Below, piece after piece: positions 8,403 through 17,050 of a stretch of 64,000 bases of DNA. The notes under the pieces were generated by a model. It did no database searches and was not told where the DNA came from. It saw nothing but the letters and a program-made list of their open reading frames with translations. The stretch spans positions 496,001 to 560,000 of the forward strand of contig NZ_SGXC01000001.1 of NCBI RefSeq assembly GCF_004216695.1, written 5' to 3'. Source of the DNA: Pigmentiphaga kullae (GTDB lineage Bacteria; Pseudomonadota; Gammaproteobacteria; Burkholderiales; Burkholderiaceae_B). The position numbers were made by a program, and so were the translations under genes. Numbering within the stretch: position 1 is the first letter of the stretch; every line of letters starts with the position of its first letter.

Positions 8403-8570
8403 GGCGGGTCCGGGCCACGCTCGGGCGGCCCCTGATACGGTGATGCCCCTATCGTACTGGACACGCGCGGCCAGGCTGTTAGCGACTGCTACCGGGCGGC
8501 GGCGGCTCCCTGGCCGCCTCGTGTTACTGTTCGGCATCTTGTCCCCCCATCGCATTCCCTCCACGCAGCC

Positions 8571-9563
8571 ATGAAACTCGCTTCCTACCGCGACGGCTCG
8601 CGCGACGGCCAGTTGATCGTCGTTTCCCGCGACCTGCGCACCGCCCATTTCGCCACCGAGATCGCACCCACGCTGCAACGCGCGCTGGACGACTGGAACT
8701 TCATCGCGCCGCAGCTGCAGGACCTGTACGACGCGCTGAATGCCGGGCGCGCCACGCGGCCGTTCGAGTTCTCGGCCGGGCAGTGCGCGGCCCCCCTGCC
8801 GCGCGCCTTCCAGTGGGCCGACGGCTCGGCCTACGTCAATCACGTCGAGCTGGTGCGCAAGGCCCGCAACGCCGAGATGCCCGAGACGTTCTGGACCGAT
8901 CCGCTGATGTACCAGGGCGGCAGCGACGACTTCCTGGGCCCCACCGACGACATCGTCTGTGGCGCGGAAGCCTTCGGCATCGACTTCGAGGGCGAGGTGG
9001 CGGTCATCACCGGCGACGTCGCCATGGGCGCCACGCCGGCCGAGGCGGCGGACGCCATCCGGCTGGTCATGCTGGCCAACGATGTCTCGCTGCGCAACCT
9101 GATTCCCAACGAACTGGCCAAGGGCTTCGGTTTCTTCCAGAGCAAGCCGGCCACCGCCTTCTCGCCCGTGGCCATCACGCCCGACGAACTGGGTGCCGCC
9201 TGGCGCGACGGCATGGTGCACCTGCCGCTCACGGTGACCTGGAACGGCAAGGTCGTGGGCCGGCCGCATGCCGGCACCGACATGGTGTTCAGCTTCCCGC
9301 GCCTGATCTCCCACATCTGCAAGACGCGCAACTGCCGCGCGGGCAGCATCGTGGGCTCGGGCACGATCTCGAACAAGGATGCCTCGGTCGGCTACGCGTG
9401 CATTGCCGAGAAGCGCTGCCTGGAAGTCATCGCCGACGGCTCGGCCACCACCGAGTTCATGAAATTCGGCGACACTATACGCATCGAGATGTTCGACGAA
9501 GCGGGCGCCAGCCTGTTCGGCGCCATCGACCAGATCGTCGCCGCGCCCGAACAGCAGCAATAG
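8571..9563 (+). CDS. Fumarylacetoacetate hydrolase family protein
   Basis: 330 residues, the length of two-domain FAH-type C-C hydrolases. The N-terminal region (MKLASYRDGSRDGQLIVVS) is followed by the FAH core: IDFEGEVAVITGD carries the metal-binding acidic pair, then VMLANDVSLRNL, FQSKPATAFSPVA and GSGTISNKDAS. Members hydrolyse fumarylacetoacetate or related 3-acylpyruvates in aromatic degradation, but this subgroup is widespread without defined substrate. The gene is 23 bases upstream of phaM on the same strand. Nothing else of tyrosine or homogentisate breakdown is nearby, so I do not name it fahA. Confidence 0.88.
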   Translation: MKLASYRDGSRDGQLIVVSRDLRTAHFATEIAPTLQRALDDWNFIAPQLQDLYDALNAGRATRPFEFSAGQCAAPLPRAFQWADGSAYVNHVELVRKARNAEMPETFWTDPLMYQGGSDDFLGPTDDIVCGAEAFGIDFEGEVAVITGDVAMGATPAEAADAIRLVMLANDVSLRNLIPNELAKGFGFFQSKPATAFSPVAITPDELGAAWRDGMVHLPLTVTWNGKVVGRPHAGTDMVFSFPRLISHICKTRNCRAGSIVGSGTISNKDASVGYACIAEKRCLEVIADGSATTEFMKFGDTIRIEMFDEAGASLFGAIDQIVAAPEQQQ

Positions 9564-9586
9564 CGCCTTCCAGCAAGGAAACCGCC

Positions 9587-10282
9587 ATGGCCTCCCATAC
9601 CGCCGGTCCCGGCAACCCTTTCGGCATCCCGGGCCTCCAGCTTCCGGGCAGCGACGGCAATATCGCCAACCCGGTGCTGCAAAGCATGGAAATGCTGCGC
9701 CAGGTCTGGGGCAGCCTGGGCGCGCTGCCGCAGGCCGCGCCGATCTCGCCCGCGATGGGGCTGGACGACCTGGACCGCCGCATCAACGACCTGCGCGCCG
9801 TCGAGAACTGGCTGAACCTGAACCTGACCATGCTGCGCGGAACCATCCAGGGCCTGGAGGTGCAGCGCGCCACCATCTCCACCCTGCGCTCGTTCGCGCA
9901 GACCGCCGGCCAGGCCTATGCCGGCGGCAACGCCGATGCCGATGCGCCGCCTTCGCCGCTGGAGGTCGCGCTGGGGCTGCGGCCCGCGCCGGCCAAGGCC
10001 GCCGCGAAGCCCACCGCCCAGGACAAGCCCGGCGCGGCCCCGAAGGCCGAGGAACAGGCGCCGCAGGCTTCGGCCAGGCCGGCCGAGGCGCCCGCCGCAA
10101 ACCCTTGGTGGGACATGCTGCAGGACCAGTTCAATCGCATGGCGACCGCCGCGGCCGCGTCCATGCCCACGCCTCCCGCGGCCGGGGCCAAGGCTGGCAG
10201 CGGCAAGACGGCCGCTGCGCCCAGGCCCGCCGCCAAGCGCGCCACCGCATCCCGGGCCCGCAAGCCCAAGGCCCAGCCATGA
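9587..10282 (+). CDS. phaM: PhaM-family polyhydroxyalkanoate granule regulatory protein
   Basis: 231 residues. The N-terminal 120 residues contain the conserved PhaM segment: NPFGIPGLQLPGSD, LQSMEMLRQVWGSL and DLDRRINDLRAVENWLNLNL, a helical region. The C-terminal 110 residues are Ala/Pro/Lys-rich and low-complexity, ending in a basic tail (KRATASRARKPKAQP) like the histone-like tail by which PhaM contacts the nucleoid. In Ralstonia PhaM activates PHA synthase PhaC and tethers granules to DNA. AAGGAA lies six bases before the ATG. No phaC is in the window. Family assignment rests on length, order and tail composition. Confidence 0.75.
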   Translation: MASHTAGPGNPFGIPGLQLPGSDGNIANPVLQSMEMLRQVWGSLGALPQAAPISPAMGLDDLDRRINDLRAVENWLNLNLTMLRGTIQGLEVQRATISTLRSFAQTAGQAYAGGNADADAPPSPLEVALGLRPAPAKAAAKPTAQDKPGAAPKAEEQAPQASARPAEAPAANPWWDMLQDQFNRMATAAAASMPTPPAAGAKAGSGKTAAAPRPAAKRATASRARKPKAQP

Positions 10283-10314
10283 TCCGATCCGCCCGGCCGG
10301 ACGCGCCAGGCGCC

Positions 10315-10335
10315 CGTCCCGCCACGGGCGGGACG
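10315..10335 (+). terminator. GC hairpin between phaM and the FIST gene
   Basis: CGTCCCGCC pairs with GGCGGGACG around a 3-base loop, a perfect 9-bp stem between the phaM stop and the GTG start at 10362. There is no T-run. It could terminate or attenuate transcription between the two genes. Confidence 0.4.
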
Positions 10336-10361
10336 CCGCGCGGCGACAGCGGGGCGGCATC

Positions 10362-11549
10362 GTGAGTTCGCAGTTCCCCTGGGCCCACGCCACGCACCCC
10401 GACTGGCGCATGTCGGCCTCGCTGTGCCTGGCGCAGATCGAACGGGCCAGCCGCACCGGCGCGGGCGCCGGCGCGACGCTGGGCTTCCTGTACCTGACCG
10501 ACCACCACGCCGCCGAGGCCGCCGAGATCCTGGCCTTCCTGCGCGAACGCACGGGCGTGACGCACTGGACCGGCGCGATAGGCGTGGGCATCGCGGCCGG
10601 CACCGCCGAATACATCGACGAACCCGCCATCGCGCTGATGCTGGCGGATTTCGCGCCCGACGACTTCCAGGTCTTCTCGGGCGCGACCCCGCCGCCCGAG
10701 CGGCTGGCGCGCACGCCCGACGGCCGCCGCGCCGCCTGGACCGCGCTGGTCCATGCCGACGCCGCCACGCCCGACCTGGCCGACCTGGTCCATGACATGC
10801 GCGGCAAGCTGGCCGGGGCGGCCGTCTTCGGCGGCGTCTCCAGCAGCCGCCATCCGCAGACCACCATCGCCGACGGCGTCCTGTCCGGCGGCCTGTCGGG
10901 CGTGGTGCTGTCCGAGAACATCGCCGTCGCCAGCCGGGTCAGCCAGAGCTGCCAGCCGATCGGACCGGTCCATCGCGTGACCGAATCCACCGGCCACCGG
11001 CTCAACCGGCTGGACGGCGTGCCCGCGCTGGACGTGCTGCTGCGCGACATGGGCGCGCCGGACATCCTGCAACGGCGCGGCACGCCGGCCGGCGCATCGC
11101 CCACGCCGGCGGCGGTGCAGATGCTGCAAGGCACCTTCGTCGGCATGGGCAGCGGCGACGCCTTCATGCATGGCGACTACCAGGTGCGGCCGCTGATCGG
11201 CGTCGATCCGCACGAACGCGCGCTGGCCCTGGGCACCGACCTGGAAGCCGCCGACCATGTCGTGTTCTGCCGCCGCGATCGCGCGGCCGCGCAGGCCGAC
11301 CTGATCCGCGCGTGCACCTCGCTGCGCGAGCAGATCGAGTCCCAGCACGGCGGCATGGACCGCGTGCGCGGCGCCCTCTACATCTCCTGCCTGGGCCGCA
11401 CCGGCACCCTGTTCGGCGGCCCCTCGGCCGAGATGCAGCTGGTCCAGCAGCAACTGGGCGACCTGCCGCTGATCGGCCTGTACGCCAACGGCGAGATCTT
11501 CAAAGACCAGCTATATTGGTATGCGGGTGTACTGGCCGTCTTCCTCTGA
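10362..11549 (+). CDS. FIST N/C domain sensory protein
   Basis: 395 residues from a GTG start; ATG at 10410 is an alternative that shortens it by 16. The protein has the FIST layout: an N-terminal domain with LGFLYLTDHHAAEAAEIL and WTGAIGVGIAAGTAEYID, then a FIST_C region with YQVRPLIGVDPHERAL, RGALYISCLGRTGTLFGG and PLIGLYANGEIF. FIST domains are predicted ligand-sensing modules, often near signal transduction genes. No membrane segment is visible, so it is cytoplasmic. It shares strand with phaM and the glutathione peroxidase gene, which begins 25 bases later. Confidence 0.8.
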   Translation: MSSQFPWAHATHPDWRMSASLCLAQIERASRTGAGAGATLGFLYLTDHHAAEAAEILAFLRERTGVTHWTGAIGVGIAAGTAEYIDEPAIALMLADFAPDDFQVFSGATPPPERLARTPDGRRAAWTALVHADAATPDLADLVHDMRGKLAGAAVFGGVSSSRHPQTTIADGVLSGGLSGVVLSENIAVASRVSQSCQPIGPVHRVTESTGHRLNRLDGVPALDVLLRDMGAPDILQRRGTPAGASPTPAAVQMLQGTFVGMGSGDAFMHGDYQVRPLIGVDPHERALALGTDLEAADHVVFCRRDRAAAQADLIRACTSLREQIESQHGGMDRVRGALYISCLGRTGTLFGGPSAEMQLVQQQLGDLPLIGLYANGEIFKDQLYWYAGVLAVFL

Positions 11550-11574
11550 CGGCGCACCCGCCGGGAGCCGCATC

Positions 11575-12207
11575 ATGAAGCCATCCCCATTCCCCCGCGC
11601 GGCCGCCGCGCCGCACCCGCTGCGCCGTGCCGCCATCGTGCTGGCCGCCGCGCTGCTGGCGGCAGCGGCGATGGCCGCGATGCCCCGCGCCGCCCGGGCC
11701 GATACGCCAGCCGCATCCGCCGCCGGCGCCTGCCCCGCCCTGCTGGACGTGAGCTTCCCCAAACTCCAGGACGAATCGCCGCAGAACCTGTGCCAGTACC
11801 GGGGCAAGGTGCTGCTGGTGGTCAACACCGCCAGCTATTGCGGCTACACCTACCAATACGAAGACCTGGAGCGCGTCTACGCCAAGTACCGCGACCGCGG
11901 GCTGGTGGTGCTGGCCTTCCCGTCCAACGACTTCGCGCAGGAAACCGGCTCCAAGGAACAGATCGCCGACCTGTGCTTCAACACCTACGGCGTCAAGTTC
12001 CCGATCTTCTCGAAATCGGTGGTGTCGGGCAAGGATGCCAACCCGCTGTTCGCCTCGCTGGCCAAGGCGACCGGCCAACAGCCCAAGTGGAACTTCCACA
12101 AGTACCTCGTGGGCCGCGACGGCAGACCCGTGGCCGCCTTCCCCAGCGCGGTCGAACCCACCGACGCGCGCATGACCCGCGAAATCGAGAAACTGCTGGC
12201 GGGCTGA
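11575..12207 (+). CDS. Exported glutathione/thioredoxin peroxidase family protein
   Basis: 210 residues. A long signal peptide (basic residues to about 18, then Ala-rich to about 42, ARA-DT) indicates periplasmic location. The peroxidatic cysteine is C89 in NTASYCGYTYQYEDLE. W172 and N173 (KWNFHKYLVG) complete three of the four catalytic-tetrad positions, but the position usually Gln in the NQF motif is Asp (FPSNDF, D119). C134 in DLCFNTYGVKFPIF sits where resolving cysteines occur in thioredoxin-dependent members, so thioredoxin-like reductants are likelier than glutathione. The ATG at 11575 follows GGGAG and begins the signal peptide. It reduces peroxides. Confidence 0.87.
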   Translation: MKPSPFPRAAAAPHPLRRAAIVLAAALLAAAAMAAMPRAARADTPAASAAGACPALLDVSFPKLQDESPQNLCQYRGKVLLVVNTASYCGYTYQYEDLERVYAKYRDRGLVVLAFPSNDFAQETGSKEQIADLCFNTYGVKFPIFSKSVVSGKDANPLFASLAKATGQQPKWNFHKYLVGRDGRPVAAFPSAVEPTDARMTREIEKLLAG

Positions 12208-12221
12208 CCGCGCCCGGGCGG

Positions 12222-13088
12222 CTACGACGCCGCGCCCTGCCCGGCCAGCGCCAGGCAATCCTCGGCCAGCCGCAGCAGCCGCTCGCGCGCCTTGTCGCGC
12301 TGGGCCGGCGTGGCCATGTTGAAAAGATCGGCGGTCAACTGCGCGCGAGCCTGGTCGCCCTCTTCATGGCGCGCCCGCACCGGCGGCGCGGACGGCGCCT
12401 CCAGGTCGGCAAAGAACGCCCGCAGCCGCAAGGCGGTCTGAGGCGACGACTTGCCGCGGGCCGCCTCGTCCACGATGCCGACGAACACCCGCTGCCTGTC
12501 CTGCCGCAGCGACAGGCGCCATGCCGCGTCCGTGCCGCGCGCGTCCACCCATTGCTCGAGATGGATGCGCTGCTCGGGCGACAGCCGCCCCAGCCAGAAC
12601 TGATAGCGGTCCACCATCCGGTCGATGCGGCGCTTGCGCACGGCGCCCGCGTCGGCATCGACGTAGTCCTCGCGGAACTCGTCGTTGTTCTCGTCCAGGC
12701 GCGCCAGCAGCCGGCGGCGCTGCGCGGGGCCGAACTGGACCAGCACGTCGGCGAACTCGTCGGCCACCCGCCCGCCCAGCACCTGCAGGCGGCCTGTCAC
12801 CTGTTGTTGCAAAGCCAGCAGTTCGGCCGCGCGCAGCGGCGCCGGATCCACCAGCCTGCGCTCGGCCGAGCGCAGAATATCGGCATAGCGCGGCAACTCT
12901 TCGCGCCGGTGCCAGGCCAGCACCCGGTGCAGGCGGTCGCGGGCCGGCTGGCGCAGGCCGTCCGACAGGTCGAACCAGTCGTCCAGGCGCCAGGCCAGGA
13001 CCTTGTCCGCGCTGTTGTAGCCCAGCTTCACGCCGCTGCATGCGGCGACCAGGCCAAGGATGACAACGATCAATACACTTCTGATCAT
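12222..13088 (-). CDS. DUF6279-type lipoprotein
   Basis: 288 residues. A lipoprotein signal peptide ends in LVAAC, with the acylated cysteine at residue 17. The mature part is Arg/Asp/Glu-rich and almost all helical ([33 protein letters not shown]), as in the DUF6279 family found next to glmU or elsewhere in betaproteobacteria. The function is unknown. The gene ends 14 bases from the convergent peroxidase gene and is divergent from glmU with 67 bases between starts, so both share one promoter region. Confidence 0.75.
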   Translation of the reverse strand: MIRSVLIVVILGLVAACSGVKLGYNSADKVLAWRLDDWFDLSDGLRQPARDRLHRVLAWHRREELPRYADILRSAERRLVDPAPLRAAELLALQQQVTGRLQVLGGRVADEFADVLVQFGPAQRRRLLARLDENNDEFREDYVDADAGAVRKRRIDRMVDRYQFWLGRLSPEQRIHLEQWVDARGTDAAWRLSLRQDRQRVFVGIVDEAARGKSSPQTALRLRAFFADLEAPSAPPVRARHEEGDQARAQLTADLFNMATPAQRDKARERLLRLAEDCLALAGQGAAS

Positions 13089-13155
13089 ATGTTCGTCTCG
13101 AAGCTGCCTTAAACTGCCACGCTTTCACCCATCTCCAACCGGAGTAGTGCTGCAA

Positions 13156-14538
13156 ATGCTCAACATCGTGATCCTGGCCGCCGGCATGGGCAAGCGCATG
13201 AAGTCCGACCTGCCCAAAGTACTCCACGGGCTGGCGGGTCGCCCCATGCTGACCCACGTGCTCGGCGCCGCGCGGGCGCTGGACCCCTCCCGCATCGTCC
13301 TGGTGGTCGGCCACGGCGCCGACACGGTCAAGCGCCATTACGAACAGGACACGGATCTCGGATTCGTTTTACAACAACCGCAGCTGGGCACGGGACACGC
13401 CGTGCAACAAGCGGTACCCGAGCTGGCGGGCGGCGACGCCGCCGGCGACGTCACCCTGGTGCTGTACGGCGACGTGCCGCTGGTGAACAGCGACACCCTG
13501 AAGCGGCTGCTGGATGCCCAGGCTTCGCAGCCCGGCGCAGTGGCCGTGCTGACGGTGGAGCTGGACGACGCCACCGGCTACGGGCGCATCGTGCGCAACG
13601 GCGCCGGCTCCATCGACCGGGTGGTCGAACACAAGGACGCCTCGCCCCAGGAACTGGCCATACGCGAAGTCAACACCGGCATCCTGGCCGCGCCCACCGC
13701 CGCGCTCAAGCGCTGGCTGGGCTCGCTGAAGAACGACAACGCCCAGGGCGAATACTACCTGACCGACATCATCGCGATGGCGGTGGCCGACGGCGTGCCG
13801 GTGCTGTCCGCCGCGCCCGACCACGACTGGGAAACGCTGGGCGTGAACAGCCGCGTGCAGCAGGCCGAACTGGAACGCATCTACCAGCGCGCCCAGGCCG
13901 AACGCCAGCTGGAAGCGGGCGTCACGCTGGCCGACCCGGCCCGCTTCGACGTGCGCGGCAGCCTGACCTGCGGCCGCGACGTCTTCATCGACGTGGGCTG
14001 CGTGTTCGAGGGCAGCGTCGAACTGGCCGATGGCGTGTCGGTGGGCCCGAACTGCGTGCTGCGCGACGTGCGCGTCGGCGCGGGCACCCGCGTGGCGGCC
14101 TTCAGCCACCTGGACGGCGCCACCGTCGGCGCCGACGCCCGCATCGGCCCGTATGCGCGGCTGCGCCCCGGCACGCGGCTGGGCGACCAGACCCACGTGG
14201 GCAACTTCGTCGAGATCAAGAACAGCAGCTTCGACGCCGGCTCCAAGGCCAATCACCTCAGCTACGTCGGCGACGCCACCGTGGGGGCGCGGGTGAACAT
14301 CGGGGCCGGCACCATCACCTGCAACTACGACGGCGTCAACAAGTCGCGCACCGTGATCGAGGACGACGTCTTCATCGGCTCGGACACCCAGTTGGTCGCC
14401 CCCGTCACCGTAGGCCGCGGCGCCACGCTGGGCGCGGGCACCACGCTGACCAAGGATGCGCCCGCGGACAGGCTCACGCTGACCCGCGCGCCGCAGACGA
14501 CGGTGGACGGCTGGAAGCGGCCGGTCAAGAAGAAGTAA
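13156..14538 (+). CDS. glmU: Bifunctional N-acetylglucosamine-1-phosphate uridyltransferase / glucosamine-1-phosphate acetyltransferase GlmU
   Basis: 460 residues, the normal GlmU length. The N-terminal uridyltransferase domain opens with [18 protein letters not shown], the nucleotide-binding signature. From about residue 255 hexapeptide repeats form the left-handed beta helix, with the acetyltransferase histidine in [10 protein letters not shown] and the CoA-site [14 protein letters not shown]. It makes UDP-GlcNAc for peptidoglycan and lipopolysaccharide. The ATG at 13156 begins immediately before [10 protein letters not shown]; an upstream ATG at 13060 would add 32 unrelated residues. glmS lies 650 bases downstream, separated by an lrp-type gene on the other strand, so the hexosamine pathway is grouped. 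Confidence 0.97.
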   Translation: MLNIVILAAGMGKRMKSDLPKVLHGLAGRPMLTHVLGAARALDPSRIVLVVGHGADTVKRHYEQDTDLGFVLQQPQLGTGHAVQQAVPELAGGDAAGDVTLVLYGDVPLVNSDTLKRLLDAQASQPGAVAVLTVELDDATGYGRIVRNGAGSIDRVVEHKDASPQELAIREVNTGILAAPTAALKRWLGSLKNDNAQGEYYLTDIIAMAVADGVPVLSAAPDHDWETLGVNSRVQQAELERIYQRAQAERQLEAGVTLADPARFDVRGSLTCGRDVFIDVGCVFEGSVELADGVSVGPNCVLRDVRVGAGTRVAAFSHLDGATVGADARIGPYARLRPGTRLGDQTHVGNFVEIKNSSFDAGSKANHLSYVGDATVGARVNIGAGTITCNYDGVNKSRTVIEDDVFIGSDTQLVAPVTVGRGATLGAGTTLTKDAPADRLTLTRAPQTTVDGWKRPVKKK

Positions 14539-14542
14539 GACC

Positions 14543-15013
14543 TCAGATCGCCACCCGCGTATCGAACTTGCTCCGGTGCACCGAGAAAAACGTGCGCACG
14601 TTGCGCACGTTGCCCTGGGCCGTGAACGCCCGGTGCGCCAACGCGTGATAGGCGGCCATGTCGGGCACCTGCACCACCAGCACGAAATCCGGTCCGGTCG
14701 ATACCCGGTAGCACTGGGTCACGGCGGTCTCGCGCGCCATGGCGGCCTCGAATTCGGCCAGGCGTTCGGCCGCCTGCACGTCCAGCGTGATCTCGACGAT
14801 GCCGGTCAGGCCCGCGCCCACCTTCTCGGGCGAGACGATGGCCACCTGTTTCTCGATCACCCCCTGCTCGATCAGGCGCCGGACCCGGCGCAGGCAGGTC
14901 GGCGCCGACACGTGCACGCGCGCGGCCAGTTCCTGGTTGGTCAGCGTCGCATCGTTCTGCAAAACCGACAGAATGCGCCGGTCGACGTCGTCGAGATCCA
15001 CGGTGACGGACAT
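14543..15013 (-). CDS. Lrp/AsnC-family transcriptional regulator
   Basis: 156 residues. An N-terminal helix-turn-helix (DVDRRILSVLQNDATLTNQE, then VHVSAPTCLRRVRRL) is followed by a RAM ligand-binding domain (ERLAEFEAAMARETAVTQCYRV, GPDFVLVVQVPDM). Lrp proteins are octameric or dimeric regulators responding to amino acids. It is convergent with glmU (4-base gap) and divergent from glmS with 171 bases between. Two AAATTTT-core sites in that gap suggest autoregulation and possibly a role at glmS. Confidence 0.92.
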   Translation of the reverse strand: MSVTVDLDDVDRRILSVLQNDATLTNQELAARVHVSAPTCLRRVRRLIEQGVIEKQVAIVSPEKVGAGLTGIVEITLDVQAAERLAEFEAAMARETAVTQCYRVSTGPDFVLVVQVPDMAAYHALAHRAFTAQGNVRNVRTFFSVHRSKFDTRVAI

Positions 15014-15184
15014 GGGCAGCCTAGTCGATGAAATTTTCCATAACTATTATGCTAATTTTTTAATAAAAATTCTTCCACTCAAAAAGGCGAAATTTTCACA
15101 AAAAAATACCTAAAAATAGTAATTACATTTCTTCCTGAAGAGACCAGAATTGCGCCGAACCCGTTCATCAAGGACACAAGCATC
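15014..15184. promoter_or_regulatory. AT-rich divergent promoter region of the Lrp gene and glmS
   Basis: This is the most AT-rich stretch of the window. It contains two exact copies of GAAATTTTC, at 15030-15038 and 15089-15097, 59 bases apart. Their AAATTTT core fits the AWATTWT centre of the published E. coli Lrp consensus. Between them lie TATTATGCTAAT and a run of T and A that could serve as -10 elements in either direction. Binding by the adjacent regulator is inference. Confidence 0.5.
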
Positions 15185-17017
15185 ATGTGTGGCATCGTCG
15201 GCGCCGTCGCCCAACGCGACATCGTTCCCGTTCTGATCGAAGGCCTGAAGCGCCTGGAATACCGCGGCTATGACTCCTGCGGCGTGGCCGTCCACCTCGA
15301 CGGCGAACTGCGGCGCACCCGCAGCACCTCGCGCGTGGCCGAGCTCGAATCGCTGATCGCGGGCGAGAAGGTGACCGGCTTCACCGGCATCGCCCACACC
15401 CGCTGGGCCACGCATGGCGCCCCGGCCACCAACAACGCGCACCCGCACTTCTCGGCCGACCGCAACGGCCGCAGCCGCGTCGCGCTGGTGCACAACGGCA
15501 TCATCGAGAACTACGAGGAACTGCGCACCGAGCTGCAAGGCTACGGCTACGAGTTCGAAAGCCAGACCGACACCGAGGTCATCGCCCACCTGCTCAACCA
15601 CCTGTACGACGGCGACCTGTTCGCCGCCATGCAGCAGACCGTCAAGCGCCTGCAGGGCGCCTACGCCATCGCCGCGTTCTGCCGCGACGAACCGCACCGC
15701 GTGGTCGGCGCCCGCCACGGCTCGCCGCTCATCGTCGGCCTGGGCGAAAACGAGAACTTCCTGGCCTCGGACGCGCTGGCCCTGACCGGCACCACCAACA
15801 ACATCATCTACCTGGAAGACGGCGACGTCGTCGACCTGCAGCTCGCCCGCGTCTGGATCGTCGACGAGAACGGCCAGCCGGTCGAGCGCCCGGCCCGCGC
15901 CGTGATCGCGCATACCGCGGCGGCCGACCTCGGCCCCTACCGGCACTACATGCAAAAGGAAATCTTCGAGCAGCCGCGCGCCATCGGCGACACCCTGCAG
16001 GACATCGAGACCGTCACGCCCGAACTGTTCGGCGAAACCGCCGCCGGCGTCTTCGACCAGATCGACTCGGTGCTGATCCTGGCCTGCGGCACCAGCTACT
16101 ACGCCGGCCTGACCGCCAAATACTGGATCGAAGCCATCGCCCAGGTGCCCGTCGCCGTCGAGATCGCCAGCGAATACCGCTACCGCACCAGCGTGCCCAA
16201 CGTGCGCAGCCTGGTCGTCACCATCTCGCAGTCGGGCGAGACCGCCGACACCCTGGCCGCGCTCAAGCATGCGCAGCAGCAGGGCATGAAGCACACGCTG
16301 ACCATCTGCAACGTGGCCACCAGCGCCATGGTGCGCGAATGCACGCTGAACTTCCTGACCCGCGCGGGCGTGGAGATCGGCGTGGCGTCCACCAAGGCCT
16401 TCACCACCCAGCTCGTGGGCCTGTTCCTGCTGACGCTGGCGCTGGCCAAGAGCAAGGGCCGCCTGACCGAAGAACAGGAAGCGGACCACATCCGCTCGCT
16501 GCGCCACCTGCCGGTCGCCATCCAGGCCGTGCTGGCCCTGGAGCCGCAGATCATCTCGTGGGCCGAGGAGTTCGTGCGCAAGGAAAACGCGCTGTTCCTG
16601 GGCCGCGGCATGCACTACCCGATCGCGCTCGAAGGCGCGCTCAAGCTCAAGGAAATCAGCTACATCCACGCCGAAGCCTACCCGGCCGGCGAACTCAAGC
16701 ACGGCCCGCTGGCCCTGGTCACCGACCAGATGCCCGTGATCACCGTGGCGCCGCAGGACGCGCTGCTCAAGAAGCTGCAATCGAACATGCAGGAAGTGCG
16801 CGCGCGCGGCGGCCACCTGTACGTGTTCGCCGACGCGGGCAGCAACATCCGCTCGGAAACCGGCGTGCACGTGATCCGCATGCCCGAGCACTACGGCTGG
16901 CTCTCGCCCATCCTGCACGTGGTGCCCATGCAGTTGCTGGCCTATCACACGGCGTGCGCGCGCGGCACCGACGTGGACAAGCCGCGCAACCTGGCCAAGA
17001 GCGTGACGGTGGAGTGA
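15185..17017 (+). CDS. glmS: Glutamine-fructose-6-phosphate aminotransferase (isomerizing) GlmS
   Basis: 610 residues, normal for GlmS. Met is followed by Cys2 ([12 protein letters not shown]), the N-terminal nucleophile of the glutaminase domain, with [13 protein letters not shown] as the conserved glutamine-binding stretch. Two SIS sugar-isomerase domains follow, about residues 285-425 ([26 protein letters not shown]) and 455-600 ([36 protein letters not shown]). The C-terminal LAKSVTVE tail closes the active site. It makes glucosamine-6-phosphate from fructose-6-phosphate and glutamine. I see no glmS ribozyme-like leader, and none is expected in this phylum. Confidence 0.98.
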   Translation: MCGIVGAVAQRDIVPVLIEGLKRLEYRGYDSCGVAVHLDGELRRTRSTSRVAELESLIAGEKVTGFTGIAHTRWATHGAPATNNAHPHFSADRNGRSRVALVHNGIIENYEELRTELQGYGYEFESQTDTEVIAHLLNHLYDGDLFAAMQQTVKRLQGAYAIAAFCRDEPHRVVGARHGSPLIVGLGENENFLASDALALTGTTNNIIYLEDGDVVDLQLARVWIVDENGQPVERPARAVIAHTAAADLGPYRHYMQKEIFEQPRAIGDTLQDIETVTPELFGETAAGVFDQIDSVLILACGTSYYAGLTAKYWIEAIAQVPVAVEIASEYRYRTSVPNVRSLVVTISQSGETADTLAALKHAQQQGMKHTLTICNVATSAMVRECTLNFLTRAGVEIGVASTKAFTTQLVGLFLLTLALAKSKGRLTEEQEADHIRSLRHLPVAIQAVLALEPQIISWAEEFVRKENALFLGRGMHYPIALEGALKLKEISYIHAEAYPAGELKHGPLALVTDQMPVITVAPQDALLKKLQSNMQEVRARGGHLYVFADAGSNIRSETGVHVIRMPEHYGWLSPILHVVPMQLLAYHTACARGTDVDKPRNLAKSVTVE

Positions 17018-17022
17018 TGCCA

Positions 17023-17044
17023 CGGGGCCGGCGATACGGCCCCG
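17023..17044 (+). terminator. Hairpin after glmS
   Basis: CGGGGCCG pairs perfectly with CGGCCCCG around the loop GCGATA, six bases after the glmS stop and seven before the end of the convergent LysR gene. It could stop both transcripts. No T-run follows. Confidence 0.55.
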
Positions 17045-17050
17045 GCACGC

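Noticed and set aside
8571-9563. Naming the FAH-family gene fahA
   Set aside because: No homogentisate or tyrosine degradation gene is adjacent and many paralogues of this length have other substrates.
15110-17023. 637-codon open frame antisense to glmS, and many other long frames opposite known genes
   Set aside because: High GC content makes antisense frames open; their translations are low-complexity (Gly, Arg, Val, His-rich) and match no family, while the sense frames have complete motifs.
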